From Planctomycetota bacterium (GTDB lineage: Bacteria > Planctomycetota > Planctomycetia > Pirellulales > UBA1268): a stretch of DNA of 64,000 nt. The notes under the pieces were generated by a model. That model was not told the DNA's origin and did not search any database. It saw only the letters and a list, made by a program, of their open reading frames with translations. Positions 26,646 to 35,171 of this stretch are shown here, piece by piece (the stretch's first letter is position 1; each line of letters opens with the position of its first letter). The position numbers were made by a program, and so were the translations under genes. The stretch covers positions 1 to 64,000 of the forward strand of contig QWOP01000048.1 of the NCBI GenBank assembly GCA_003669605.1, written 5' to 3'.

Positions 26646-26951
26646 TCAGCCGCGGAACTTCGTCTTCGGGCGCGATGAGTGGGCGATGTGGAGAGTGTTC
26701 ATCAGGTCGTAGGCCGTCACCTCGCAGAGCAACTGCGTCACCTTCTCGTGGGCTTCGGGAGAGAGGAGTGGCTCCACCTCCTTCATCAGTGCCACGACGC
26801 GCTGCTCCTGAGATTCAAGCTCCGAGACATCGACGCGGCCATCAGCCACTGCGGCGCAGAACGAATCGAGTTTGCGGGCGTATTCCGAGAGCATTGGCGC
26901 CTCGGTGTCGGCGTCGAACCACGGGGTCTTCGCGGATGCGGACTTGGACAT
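26646..26951 (-). CDS. Small soluble protein of the psp-like cluster, function unknown
   Basis: A 101-aa, mostly helical protein with balanced charge. After a short N-terminal tail comes PWFDADTEAPMLSEYARKLDSFCAAVADGRVDVSELESQEQRVVALMKEVEPLLSP, then a helix KVTQLLCEVTAYDLMNTLHIAH and a basic tail. There is no signal peptide, membrane helix or metal motif. The start at 26951 has GGGAG eight bases upstream. It sits between the AAA+ ATPase gene and the solute-binding fusion gene in the same direction, which suggests an adaptor or regulator acting with the AAA+ protein. I do not recognise a named family. Confidence 0.75.
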   Translation of the reverse strand: MSKSASAKTPWFDADTEAPMLSEYARKLDSFCAAVADGRVDVSELESQEQRVVALMKEVEPLLSPEAHEKVTQLLCEVTAYDLMNTLHIAHSSRPKTKFRG

Positions 26952-27021
26952 GATGGGGTCTCCCTGAAGCGGATGCGGTGTGGATTCGGTTCCGACGCTG
27001 GTCTGACGTTGCTTCGCTGAC

Positions 27022-27040
27022 GGAGGGGACCATCCCCTCC
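27022..27040. terminator. Perfect 8-bp hairpin downstream of the AAA+ ATPase gene
   Basis: GGAGGGGA, three bases, TCCCCTCC lies 38-56 bases beyond the AAA+ stop in the minus direction. No T-run follows, so it is not a textbook rho-independent terminator. It may instead stabilise the 3' end of the upstream message or lower read-through into the next gene. Confidence 0.35.
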
Positions 27041-27077
27041 TGGCGACACGGCTGAAAAAAACAGATCACACTTCCGG

Positions 27078-28943
27078 TCACTGCCCGCCGATCACGGCTC
27101 GGATCTCCGCGAGCCGCTCCTGGAGACGGGCCCGCCCGCCGGGTTGCGATACCAGTTCCTTCCAGCGGTCCGGGAGGAAACGCTTTTCGGTGCACTCAAG
27201 CACCGCGGCGATCTCCTGCATCTCCTTCTCCAGTCCTTGGGCCGAGGGCATGAAGTCGTCGAGGGCCGCAGCGAGATCCTCGCCGGCGAGCGCATCCGGC
27301 GGCGGCTGACCGGCATCGGCAGCCCGCTCGAGTCCCTTCCGGCGGGCCGCCAGCACAACGCTCTCGACATCGGCTCCCGAGAGCCCCAGTGCCAAGTCGA
27401 TCGGACCGGGGAGACCGGGAGCCAGCCGGACATGCGCCTTGCGGGCCATGGCGGTAAACATCGCTTCCATCTCGGCTTGATCGTGGGGATAGAACAGGGG
27501 GATATGCACCTCCGCCCGCCCCTGCCTCTTGAGGTCGATCGGCAGCAGATCGGGGCGGCTGGTGAGCAGCATCCAGACGATCTTCCCCCGGTAGCGCGTA
27601 TCGCCCATCTGTCGGGCGATCATGGAGAAGACTCGCGCGGAAGTCCCCGAATCGCCGTCCGACTGCCGGTTGCCAAGCGCCGCATCGGCCTCGTCGATGA
27701 CCACCACCACCGGCCCCAAGCTGCGGAGCACGTCGAGGGCATGCTCGAGGTTGCTCTCAGTCTCACCGACATACTTGCTGCGGAAATTCTTCAGCACTGC
27801 ACACGGAATGCCCACCGAGCCGGCATAGCACTCAGCGACAAAACTCTTGCCGGTGCCGACGGGACCGCAGATCAGGTACCCCATCGGAGCGCTCTCGAAC
27901 TGCCCCCGCTGAATTGCCCGGGCGTCGGCCTCCAACCTGTTCTTGGCCTCGGCATGGCCGGCCACCGCATCGAGGCGCAGTCGCGGCTGAATAAACTCCA
28001 CCAGCCCCTGGCACGACCGTTCGATCAGATCCTTCTTCTTGGCAGCAAACTCCGGGCCGTCAGGGGAGGATCCATCCCGTGCCGAGAGCGTCACCACCGC
28101 CCGGACGCTTTCCAGCGACAACCCCCCGGAGAGCGCGGCCATCCGTTTGACCGCGTCCATCTGCTCCCCCGCCATCCCCGCCGATTTCGCCGTGGAGAGT
28201 GCAAAACGCTCCCGCTCATTGGCGTCCGGAAGCGGGAGGTCGATCGCCGTCACCGCCGGACAGGTGACCAGACGGGGATGGACCTCGGAGAGCGCGTCGG
28301 CGAGCAACACAATCGCCACGTTGACGCGGCGGAAAAGCGGGTTGGTGGCCCAGGCGAGCAACCGCACCAATCGGCCCGCCCCCCCCTTCGCGCCCGCTGC
28401 CGAATCGCCCGCAGGAGCAAGGTACTGCGCGTAGTCGAGCACCACGGCGATCCGCTTCCGCTGCTCGGGGGGATCGATGAGATTCCGTTCGAGGAGGGCA
28501 TCGATGGCCGCGATTGCCTGATCAGGATCACGGGGCCAGTTGGCAGCGCCTCCCATCCGTTCGGTGAGCCACTGGACCATCGACCGCAGCCGGTTGGCGT
28601 CCGTTCCCGCCAGCGGCCGCAGCCCCTTGCCGACGTCGTAGCCGATGACGATGTCCCAGCGGCCAAACACCTCGCGGCAGAGGAAGTCGGGGACGGTTCC
28701 CCAAGCGGCATCGCCACCGCTAGGGGCACACAGTGGCACCAAGTCACGGACGTTGCCGTGGAGGAGGAACATACAACTGGTGCCGGCGAGGTAGGCGTCG
28801 CCGAGTCGCTCAGCCCAATCAGGGCACCACGGCGCCAGCGCCATCCCGGGGCTCACGCCAGCCGAAGTGGCAGTCCCCACCCCGCTGCCCGGGGCGGTGT
28901 CGGCCTTCGACGAGGGGCCTGTCGAATCAGATGCGGTGCTCAC
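27078..28943 (-). CDS. AAA+ ATPase with degenerate N-terminal and canonical C-terminal module
   Basis: A protein of about 621 aa. The N-terminal 300 residues have an AAA-like order (MFLLHGNVRDLVPL, RIAVVLDYAQYLAP, VAIVLLADALSEVHPRLV, AIDLPLPDANERERF) but lack a Walker A. The C-terminal module is complete: Walker A GPVGTGKS (about 360-367), the pore-like KYVGETESNL loop, Walker B VVVVIDEADAA, sensor LLTSRPD, arginine finger region LKRQGRAEVHIP, and a helical lid (LSGADVESVVLAAR). This layout recalls Ycf46-type AAA proteins. With PspA upstream it is probably a remodelling ATPase at the membrane. The GTG start at 28943 is tentative; ATG 28844 is another option and an open frame continues to 29120. 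Confidence 0.85.
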   Translation of the reverse strand: MSTASDSTGPSSKADTAPGSGVGTATSAGVSPGMALAPWCPDWAERLGDAYLAGTSCMFLLHGNVRDLVPLCAPSGGDAAWGTVPDFLCREVFGRWDIVIGYDVGKGLRPLAGTDANRLRSMVQWLTERMGGAANWPRDPDQAIAAIDALLERNLIDPPEQRKRIAVVLDYAQYLAPAGDSAAGAKGGAGRLVRLLAWATNPLFRRVNVAIVLLADALSEVHPRLVTCPAVTAIDLPLPDANERERFALSTAKSAGMAGEQMDAVKRMAALSGGLSLESVRAVVTLSARDGSSPDGPEFAAKKKDLIERSCQGLVEFIQPRLRLDAVAGHAEAKNRLEADARAIQRGQFESAPMGYLICGPVGTGKSFVAECYAGSVGIPCAVLKNFRSKYVGETESNLEHALDVLRSLGPVVVVIDEADAALGNRQSDGDSGTSARVFSMIARQMGDTRYRGKIVWMLLTSRPDLLPIDLKRQGRAEVHIPLFYPHDQAEMEAMFTAMARKAHVRLAPGLPGPIDLALGLSGADVESVVLAARRKGLERAADAGQPPPDALAGEDLAAALDDFMPSAQGLEKEMQEIAAVLECTEKRFLPDRWKELVSQPGGRARLQERLAEIRAVIGGQ

Positions 28944-29012
28944 GCCTGTCCCCACGAGTGCTCCGTTCCACACAGGTACTTGGTCTCGACTCCGCCCATC
29001 GACAAGGGGCCC

Positions 29013-29085
29013 GTAGAAAAAATCATCGCCGACCTTTTTCCACTGAGAAAACCGCCGGTTTTTCCGAGTGCTTCGCACTCGCTCC
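29013..29085. repeat. Dispersed intergenic hairpin element, copy C (extended)
   Basis: Reads GTAGAAAAAATCATCGCC, GACCTTTTTCCACTGAG on the plus strand, then two further hairpins: AAAACCG-C-CGGTTTT and GAGTGC-TTC-GCACTC. The order matches copy A after dprA, where the two downstream hairpins are decayed. It occupies most of the 222-bp gap between the PspA gene and the AAA+ gene. Confidence 0.6.
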
Positions 29086-29165
29086 CCGCCACGCGCGGCC
29101 ACTGGAGACCGCGTCTCCACCGTGTCTTGCGAGCGGTGATCCTCGCGATGATTCTCGAGTTGATT

Positions 29166-29915
29166 CTAGCGGTTGGTCTGCCGGAGCTTCTCCGAGCCGA
29201 GTTCCTTCTCGTCGCCGGTGACACCCGACGTCTCGGGAGTGACCATGCCCATCTGCACCTCGAATTCGCGGAGGGCCTGATCGGCCATGTTCTTCTCCAC
29301 GACCTGCTCGGTCTTGATTTTGTCGATCCCCTCTCCAGAGAGGTCGGCGGCAACACGGACCTTCGCCCGATTGAGTCCGATCTTGTCCTGGATCACGTCC
29401 TCGATCTGACCGAAGTCGGTGGTGACGTCGAAGTTGAACTGCGTCGCCAACTTGGAGAGCTCGGCCTCCGCACGACTGAGCTTCAAGTCGGCGTCATACT
29501 TCTGAATCTTCTGCTTGAGCTGCTCGAGTTTCTTGACCGCATGCTGGATCTTGGTGACGTTATTGCCGTAGGCAGTCTCATGGAGAGCCAACTGGGCTTC
29601 GTTCTCGGCGAGGTCTTTCTTGGCCCGCTGCAACTCGAGGGCAAACTTCGCCGCGGTCTCCCGCTCGCCCGCCTGCAGGTAGGCCTTGATGCGGGCCTCG
29701 AGTTGGGCGACGTGCTGCCGGTCGCCATTGACCTGCCGCGTCACTCGCTCCACCAGGGCGCGGTACTGTTCGAGCCCCTCGCGGCCCTCCTTCATCTGAT
29801 CGACCACCTTGTCGTATTCATACTGCAACTGGGCGATCGGGTCGGCCGTCCAGAAGAAGTTGGCAACCTTGTTCATCTGGGCCGCAAGGGCCTTCCAGAG
29901 CTTTCCCAGGATCAT
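29166..29915 (-). CDS. PspA/IM30 (Vipp1) family membrane-stress protein
   Basis: A 249-aa protein that is almost entirely helical coiled coil, as expected for PspA/IM30 (E. coli PspA has 222 aa). The N-terminal amphipathic helix (MILGKLWKALAAQMNKVANFF) should bind membranes. The core carries the typical QLQYEYDKVVDQMKEG, AAKFALELQRAKKDLAENEAQL and KIQKYDADLKLSRAEAEL helices. These proteins polymerise into rods or rings that shield or remodel damaged membrane. The start has GGGAGG eight bases upstream. I saw no sigma-54 -24/-12 promoter, unlike E. coli psp. It heads a co-directional block with an AAA+ ATPase and a wall-anchored ABC importer. The C-terminal 30 residues are polar and probably disordered. 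Confidence 0.9.
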   Translation of the reverse strand: MILGKLWKALAAQMNKVANFFWTADPIAQLQYEYDKVVDQMKEGREGLEQYRALVERVTRQVNGDRQHVAQLEARIKAYLQAGERETAAKFALELQRAKKDLAENEAQLALHETAYGNNVTKIQHAVKKLEQLKQKIQKYDADLKLSRAEAELSKLATQFNFDVTTDFGQIEDVIQDKIGLNRAKVRVAADLSGEGIDKIKTEQVVEKNMADQALREFEVQMGMVTPETSGVTGDEKELGSEKLRQTNR

Positions 29916-30090
29916 CGACGGAGCCTCCCTGAAAACGGCGGAACTGGCGACTGCACATGCTTCGTCTTACCCCTCTGGCGGGTTGCCGTCAAACCGCCTC
30001 CGAACACTGCGCCACACACGTCCTGCGGGACAACGGTACGGGGCGTTGCTGAGGGGGAGAACGGCTGACCCCAGAGGGCTTAAGCCCGCT

Positions 30091-31368
30091 TCAGCGGGTG
30101 AGTTTCACGCTGGGGTGGGCGGCGCGGTACGCCGCCACCGAGGCGTCGGAGAGGTTCGTGAAACTGAGGTCCACTGCCTTCAGGGCGGGCAGTTTCCCCA
30201 GCGTTTCAAAGACCCCGTCGCCGATCTTGGTGCCGGCCAGATCGAGGGTGGCGAGTTTGGAGAGCCCCGCCAATTCGGCGATGCCGGAATCGGTAACGCG
30301 GGAATTTTTCAGTGACAATTTTGTCAGGCTCTCCAGGCTGCCGATCGCCTCCATGCCAGCATCCCCGACCCGCGTGTCCCAGAGGTCGAGATCGGCAAGT
30401 TTGGAGAGCCCCCGCAAATGGCCGACCCCGGCGTCGCCGATCTTCGTCTCCGCCAGGTCGAGGAGCACGAGGTTTTCCAGGCCGCTGATGGCAGTCAACG
30501 CGCTGTCGTTGATGAGCGTGCCCCGCAATTCCAGCCGCTTCAGTTTCTTGAGCCCGGCGACGTGGGCCAGCCCCTTGCCGCCGATGAATGTCCGCATCAC
30601 GTTCATCTCGTCGATTTCGGTCTTGGCTGCAAAAGGCTCCAGGCCCGAGTCCGATACCTGGCCGTCCTCGACGGCGAAACCACGCAATTTCGGCAGATCC
30701 GCAAGCATCCTCAGGCCGCGGTCGCTGACGCTCGGGCAGCGGAGCTTGACCCGCTCCAAGCTCGGCATCTTTGCCACATGCTCGATGCCAGCGTCGGTGA
30801 CCAGCGAGCAGCCCCGCAGATCGAGAACGCGGAGCTTGGAAAGCGGTGCTAGATGCGCTAATCCCGCGTCGGTGAAGTTGTTGTAGAGCAGCACCAACTG
30901 CTCGAGTCCCTTCATCCGCGCCACTGTCTCAAGAGCCGCGTCTGACATGTTGCTCGAGCGGCGGAGGTTGAGCACCTTGAGGTTGCCAAGCGCTACCAGC
31001 GGAGCCAAGCCGGCGTCGGTGACGTCGGTGTTCTCCAGCACGAGTGTCTTCAGGCTGCCCAGTTTCGCCAGCGCCGGCATGCCGGCGTTGCTCACCTCGG
31101 CTCCCCAGATTTCCAGCGACTCCAGCCCCGGCAACGACTGGAGGACGACGATGTCGGCGTCGGTCGCCGGCCGGCCGGAGAGATCGACCTTGGTCGTCTT
31201 CCCCTCGGCACCGTAGTCAACGGAGCCGCCGCGAGCTTTCACCATGGCAACGGCCGCTGCCTCCGCCGGGAGTGGTTCGACAGCCCAGGCCACCAGCGGC
31301 GCCGAAACACCGCTGCCCACAAGTGCTGCCATCACAATCCACTTCGTCATCACACCCTGCATCCGCAT
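30091..31368 (-). CDS. Exported leucine-rich-repeat protein
   Basis: A 425-aa protein with a signal peptide (TKWIVMAALVGSGVSAPLVAWA) followed by about 13-14 leucine-rich repeats of roughly 24 residues, for example LKTLVLENTDVTDAGLAPLVAL and LATLDLAGTKIGDGVFETLGKL. The repeats are of the cysteine-free GALA/ribonuclease-inhibitor-like type common in planctomycetes. It has no membrane anchor or enzymatic domain after the repeats, so it is probably a periplasmic or cell-surface binding protein. The ATG at 31368 has GGAG seven bases upstream. Its stop lies inside a small hairpin (CCCGC-TTCA-GCGGG). Confidence 0.85.
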   Translation of the reverse strand: MRMQGVMTKWIVMAALVGSGVSAPLVAWAVEPLPAEAAAVAMVKARGGSVDYGAEGKTTKVDLSGRPATDADIVVLQSLPGLESLEIWGAEVSNAGMPALAKLGSLKTLVLENTDVTDAGLAPLVALGNLKVLNLRRSSNMSDAALETVARMKGLEQLVLLYNNFTDAGLAHLAPLSKLRVLDLRGCSLVTDAGIEHVAKMPSLERVKLRCPSVSDRGLRMLADLPKLRGFAVEDGQVSDSGLEPFAAKTEIDEMNVMRTFIGGKGLAHVAGLKKLKRLELRGTLINDSALTAISGLENLVLLDLAETKIGDAGVGHLRGLSKLADLDLWDTRVGDAGMEAIGSLESLTKLSLKNSRVTDSGIAELAGLSKLATLDLAGTKIGDGVFETLGKLPALKAVDLSFTNLSDASVAAYRAAHPSVKLTR

Positions 31369-31415
31369 CGGGTCACTCCTGCTGCCGGTTCCACACACCA
31401 CCACACCAATCCGAA

Positions 31416-31462
31416 TGGAAAAAGCACCCTCTGCCAGGCGGGGTGGGCCGGGCAGAGGGTGC
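31416..31462 (-). terminator. Rho-independent terminator of the Gfo/Idh oxidoreductase gene
   Basis: On the minus strand GCACCCTCTGCC pairs perfectly with GGCAGAGGGTGC (twelve bases, fifteen-base loop) and is followed at once by TTTTT. It begins about 45 bases past the oxidoreductase stop and just before the LRR gene. It is the clearest intrinsic terminator in the window. Confidence 0.9.
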
Positions 31463-31507
31463 TGAAGAACTCTCATTGTGAACGATCACAGTGCACGGGC
31501 CGCGGGC

Positions 31508-32899
31508 TCAGACGCCGCCCGACCGCATCACCTTCCAGCCGTCACGGGCCACCGGGCGGATGACATGCTCCACCTCTGGTGCATTCTTGGCGACGAGTTT
31601 GACCGGGTCCCACTCGATCTTCTTGCCGGCTACCTCGGCACCGTCGGCAGCCCACACGGCCAGGTTGCCCAGCAGAATCGTCTCGGTGAGCGGGCCGGAA
31701 TAGTCGGGGAAGTTCGACACCGCCTGCGGTCCCCCCTTGATCGCTGCAACCCACTCCTCGAAGTGGCCCGGCGACTTGGTGTACGTCACTTCGACCGGCT
31801 CCGCCCCGCTCTTGAGCTTGAAGCCGTTCTCGCAGTAGTCGCCCGGGGCGTAGAGCGTGTCCTTCTCGCCGACAACGAGGATGCCGCTGGAGGCGGTCTT
31901 AAAGGCCTCATCGCCCTCCCCCTTGTAGCCAGCGAAGAGAGCCTGATCGGGAAGTTTGCCACCGTCGTACCACTTCACCTTCACCGCCTCGCGGTCACCG
32001 AGCTTCGGGAACTCGAAGTCGATGATCGACCACTTCGGGTAGGTCTCTTTGTTGTGTCCGCTGCTCAGCGCCTGGACGCTCGACGGATCGCGGAGGTTGA
32101 GGGCCATGAAGGGCATGTTAAAGGTGTGGCAGGCCATGTCGCCCAGCGCACCGGTGCCGAAGTCCCAGAAACCGCGCCAGGCGAAGGGGTGGTAGCCGGC
32201 ACCATACGGACGGACCTGGGCAGGACCGAGCCACACGTCCCAGTTCAGGTTCTCAGGCACCGGGGCCTCGGCGGGCCGACCACCCCCCTGCGGCCACACC
32301 GGACGGTTGGTCCAGACGTGGAGTTCCTTGACGCGGCCGAGGTTGCCCCCCTTGATGAAGGCGGCGGTCTGGCGGAGGGAGTTTGAGGCAGTGCCCTGAT
32401 TGCCCATCTGCGTGGCCACCTTCTGGCTGCGGGCGATCTCCCCCATCAGCCGGGCCTCAGCGATCGACTTGGTGAGCGGCTTCTGGCAGAAGCAGGCCTT
32501 GCCAAGGTTCATCGCGGTCACTGCGGCCATCACGTGGGTGTGATCGGGAGTGCTGACGGTGACGGCGTCGTATTCCTTCCGCATCTCTTCGAGCATCTTG
32601 CGGAAGTCGGAGTAGGTCTTGGTGCCCTCGAAGGCCTGCTCGGCCCGCTTCAACTGGTTGGTGTCGACATCGGCCACGGCCACCACCTTGCCCGACCGAC
32701 CAGCATCGGCCGAATCGCTCTGCCCCTTGCCGCCGACGCCGACGCAAGCGAAGCGGATCTCCTCGTTGACGCTGTTGGTGTCCTGTCCCCTGACCTCGGG
32801 GGCGATGAAGTAGCCGGTTGACACGGCGGCGGTGGCCGCGGAGGCAGCGAGGAAATCGCGGCGGGAGGGGGCGGCACGCAGTCGACGGCGGCTGGGCAT
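31508..32899 (-). CDS. Gfo/Idh/MocA family oxidoreductase, Tat-exported
   Basis: A 463-aa NAD(P)-dependent oxidoreductase of the Gfo/Idh/MocA family, which acts on sugars and inositols and is hugely expanded in planctomycetes. The N-terminus is a twin-arginine signal (SRRDFLAASAATAAVSTGYFIAPEVRGQ), so it is exported folded. The nucleotide fold shows IRFACVGVGGKGQ, VVAVADVD and the DAVTVSTPDHTHVMAAVTAM block. CFCQKPLTKSIAEA corresponds to the conserved EKP-type catalytic lysine region, here with Gln in place of Glu. The C-terminal sheet domain has WDVWLGPAQVRPY and GTGALGDMACHTFN with the catalytic His. The start at 32899 has GGAG upstream. The substrate is unknown. Confidence 0.92.
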   Translation of the reverse strand: MPSRRRLRAAPSRRDFLAASAATAAVSTGYFIAPEVRGQDTNSVNEEIRFACVGVGGKGQSDSADAGRSGKVVAVADVDTNQLKRAEQAFEGTKTYSDFRKMLEEMRKEYDAVTVSTPDHTHVMAAVTAMNLGKACFCQKPLTKSIAEARLMGEIARSQKVATQMGNQGTASNSLRQTAAFIKGGNLGRVKELHVWTNRPVWPQGGGRPAEAPVPENLNWDVWLGPAQVRPYGAGYHPFAWRGFWDFGTGALGDMACHTFNMPFMALNLRDPSSVQALSSGHNKETYPKWSIIDFEFPKLGDREAVKVKWYDGGKLPDQALFAGYKGEGDEAFKTASSGILVVGEKDTLYAPGDYCENGFKLKSGAEPVEVTYTKSPGHFEEWVAAIKGGPQAVSNFPDYSGPLTETILLGNLAVWAADGAEVAGKKIEWDPVKLVAKNAPEVEHVIRPVARDGWKVMRSGGV

Positions 32900-33105
32900 A
32901 GAAGTCACTCCGGTAGTGAAAGAGTTGGCCAATGAGAGGAAATAGGGGAGTCCGGGGGGACACTTCCCCCTGGCCGGGACGTTCACAACGACCCTTCACC
33001 CACCCCGGCGGTCTGTGAGAATAGCCTCGCCGCGTCAGGGGTCGCAACTGCCTCCCCCGGACGGGCCGGGGGGAGGAAGGCCGATCGGCCGGGGTGCGTC
33101 CCCGG

Positions 33106-34638
33106 TCAGTGGGCCGACCGACTGCCCACCAGCCGCACCAACCCTGCGACCGAGGCGTTGACATCGTCCGCCTCCACGCTGACCTCCTCGGCGGCATGGG
33201 CCGATCGCTCGGCGTTGGCGGCGTTGGCATGCACCACCCGGTCCATCTCCAAGACCCGCTGGCTCACTTGGTGGATGGCATGGGCTTGGTCGTCGGAGGC
33301 GATGGCGATCCGGCCGACAAGTTCGCCGATGGTGCCAACGTGATCGGCCACTCGCAGTGAGCACTCCCGCGTCCGCTCTGCCAGACGGTTGCCGTCCTCG
33401 ACAGAAGTCGTTGCCGCCTCGATCAGACTGGCGGTGTCACGGGCGGCAGCAGAAGCCCGGATGGCCAGGTTCCGGACCTCCGTCGCCACCACAGCGAACC
33501 CCGCACCGGCAGAACCGGCCCGGGCGGCCTCGACGGCGGCGTTGAGCGCCAGCAGATTCGTTTGGAAGGCGATCTCGTCAATCGACTTGACGATCTTCGA
33601 TGTTGCGGCGGCAGCCCGGGAGATCTCGCCGATTGAGCCGGCCAGAGCATCGATCGACATCGCTGCCTCATCAACGGAGGACCGCGCCTCCTCGACCAGT
33701 CCATCGGCCTGCCGCGCACCGGCGGCGTTCTCCCGGGTGGTGGCCGCGATCTGGGTGATCGTCGCGGCCGTCTCCTGGAGGGCGGCAGCCTGCTCGACGG
33801 TGCTTTCGGCCAGCGAGCGACTGGCATCGGCAAGTTGCAGCGACACGTCGTCGAGGTGCCGACTGGCGCTGGAGAGCCGTCCGGCAGCATGGCTCACCGG
33901 AGCGATCACGGTGCGGAAGATCGCCACTCCCATCGCCACAAGCGCCACGATCGCCACCCCCACCAGGCCCAGCAGCAGGCGGCGAACCGCCGACCCCCAT
34001 TCCGCCCTGGAACGCACCGCGCCGAGTGTTCGGGCATCGAGCATCGCAAAGAAATCATCGATTGGCCGCATGATCCGCGTCTTCTCTCGATGGTATTCAT
34101 CGCCATGCAGCGAGAGGATCGCCCCCCGGACAGGCAACTCCCCGTCCTTCCCGGCCGCGATCGAGTCCATGGCGATGGTTTCGAGCGTCACCAGGCCATC
34201 TGAATTGGCCTGCGATACACGGAGCTTCGCAAACTCCTCCTCGGTGAATCCCTGGCGACGCATGAGGTCGAGGAGTTTGACCGCGGTGCCGTCAGGCCGT
34301 GGCTTTTCCCCATCGACAGCCATGAAGTCCCAGTAGATCCGCTCGGGGGCCTCGGGGCGTGGGATGACTCCGTTGCGGATGTCGAGGACGGCCTGGTACT
34401 GACGGCGGAACTTCTCGTCGCCGGTGACGACGTACGTCCGCGCCAGACGGGTGAGGTCGTCCGAACTCTGCCGCAGTTCGTCGGCTAGAAGATAGGAGCG
34501 GAAGCGGCGTTCTTGAGCGGCGAGCATTTCCTGCTGGTCGGCGAGCATCAGGCCGGTGAGCCCGCCGATGGCCAGCAGAAACAGGAGCAATCCACCAAGC
34601 GCCGCAAGCACCGCTGTACCAAGTCTACTGACAGACAT
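33106..34638 (-). CDS. Methyl-accepting chemotaxis-type receptor
   Basis: A 510-aa transmembrane signalling protein. Two membrane helices (about residues 6-30 and 195-220) bracket a helical periplasmic sensor of about 160 residues ([24 protein letters not shown] resembles four-helix-bundle sensors). The cytoplasmic part is a long coiled coil with the conserved hairpin tip [36 protein letters not shown]. Only a short linker ([15 protein letters not shown]) occupies the HAMP position. It probably signals to a CheA/CheW pair, none of which is in the window. The start at 34638 has GGGAG eight bases upstream. There is no C-terminal CheR-docking pentapeptide. Confidence 0.9.
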   Translation of the reverse strand: MSVSRLGTAVLAALGGLLLFLLAIGGLTGLMLADQQEMLAAQERRFRSYLLADELRQSSDDLTRLARTYVVTGDEKFRRQYQAVLDIRNGVIPRPEAPERIYWDFMAVDGEKPRPDGTAVKLLDLMRRQGFTEEEFAKLRVSQANSDGLVTLETIAMDSIAAGKDGELPVRGAILSLHGDEYHREKTRIMRPIDDFFAMLDARTLGAVRSRAEWGSAVRRLLLGLVGVAIVALVAMGVAIFRTVIAPVSHAAGRLSSASRHLDDVSLQLADASRSLAESTVEQAAALQETAATITQIAATTRENAAGARQADGLVEEARSSVDEAAMSIDALAGSIGEISRAAAATSKIVKSIDEIAFQTNLLALNAAVEAARAGSAGAGFAVVATEVRNLAIRASAAARDTASLIEAATTSVEDGNRLAERTRECSLRVADHVGTIGELVGRIAIASDDQAHAIHQVSQRVLEMDRVVHANAANAERSAHAAEEVSVEADDVNASVAGLVRLVGSRSAH

Positions 34639-34964
34639 CTCGCACACTCCCGGGTTTTCCCGGTTCCAGTTCCGCACGCACCCGTCACGAGAGTACTTCG
34701 CCCGGTGACCGGCTGCCGGCCTCCCGGAAGGGCGGGGGCGCTGCGGGAGGCCCCACCGACTGGAAAAACCGGGGCAACCCGCGAAATCGGGTTCGTCTCT
34801 CCGGGCAGTTGGTGCCGATATCCAAAGTTGGTGGGGCAGGTCGCAGCCGTCCCCTCGCCCCCGAAGTTACCGGGGGAAAACGTCCTCTTTTCTCAAGCGC
34901 CATCGACTGACAAGCACCATCACTGACAGACATCCGTTGCCCCCGCAGCCATGGAAGGAACCGC
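34639..34964. other. Intergenic region with small hairpins upstream of a 60-aa ORF
   Basis: About 326 bases without a supported gene. Hairpins visible are AACCCG-CGAAAT-CGGGTT (near 34777-34794) and CCCCCG-AAGTTAC-CGGGGG (near 34860-34878). They lie in the divergent leader between the receptor gene and a small plus-strand ORF. I could not match them to a known riboswitch class. Confidence 0.4.
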
Positions 34965-35147
34965 ATGGCCTCCAGGAAACAACCCCGTACCGCCCCGGCT
35001 CTCCGGATCACGATGGCGGACGGTTCGTCCGTCGTGGGAAGCCAGGCAAGCCTGGCAAAGATTCTGGAATTGACCCTCTTCCGCACCCGCCGCGTGCCAG
35101 CCAGAGAGCCACTTCGCCTGCCCGTTGCCACCCGCCGCGCGGCTTGA
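34965..35147 (+). CDS. Possible small protein (60 aa)
   Basis: An ATG with AAGGA seven bases upstream opens a 60-codon frame with G/C-rich third positions. The peptide is basic, with a central stretch ITMADGSSVVGSQASLAKILELTLF that could form a strand-helix unit, and an Arg-rich tail. It converges with the sulfotransferase-glycosyltransferase gene, whose stop is 24 bp away. I do not recognise it; it could be chance, but the ribosome-binding site and position favour a real small gene. Confidence 0.4.
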   Translation: MASRKQPRTAPALRITMADGSSVVGSQASLAKILELTLFRTRRVPAREPLRLPVATRRAA

Positions 35148-35171
35148 CGCTTCGACGTTGGGCCGACAGTC

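Noticed and set aside
29166-29915. Sigma-54 promoter upstream of the PspA gene
   Set aside because: No GG-N10-GC pair with the correct -24/-12 context was found in the 175 bases upstream.
27144-30068. 974-codon plus-strand frame across the AAA+ and PspA genes
   Set aside because: Both minus-strand genes have intact family motifs; the plus product is Arg/His-rich with no domain.
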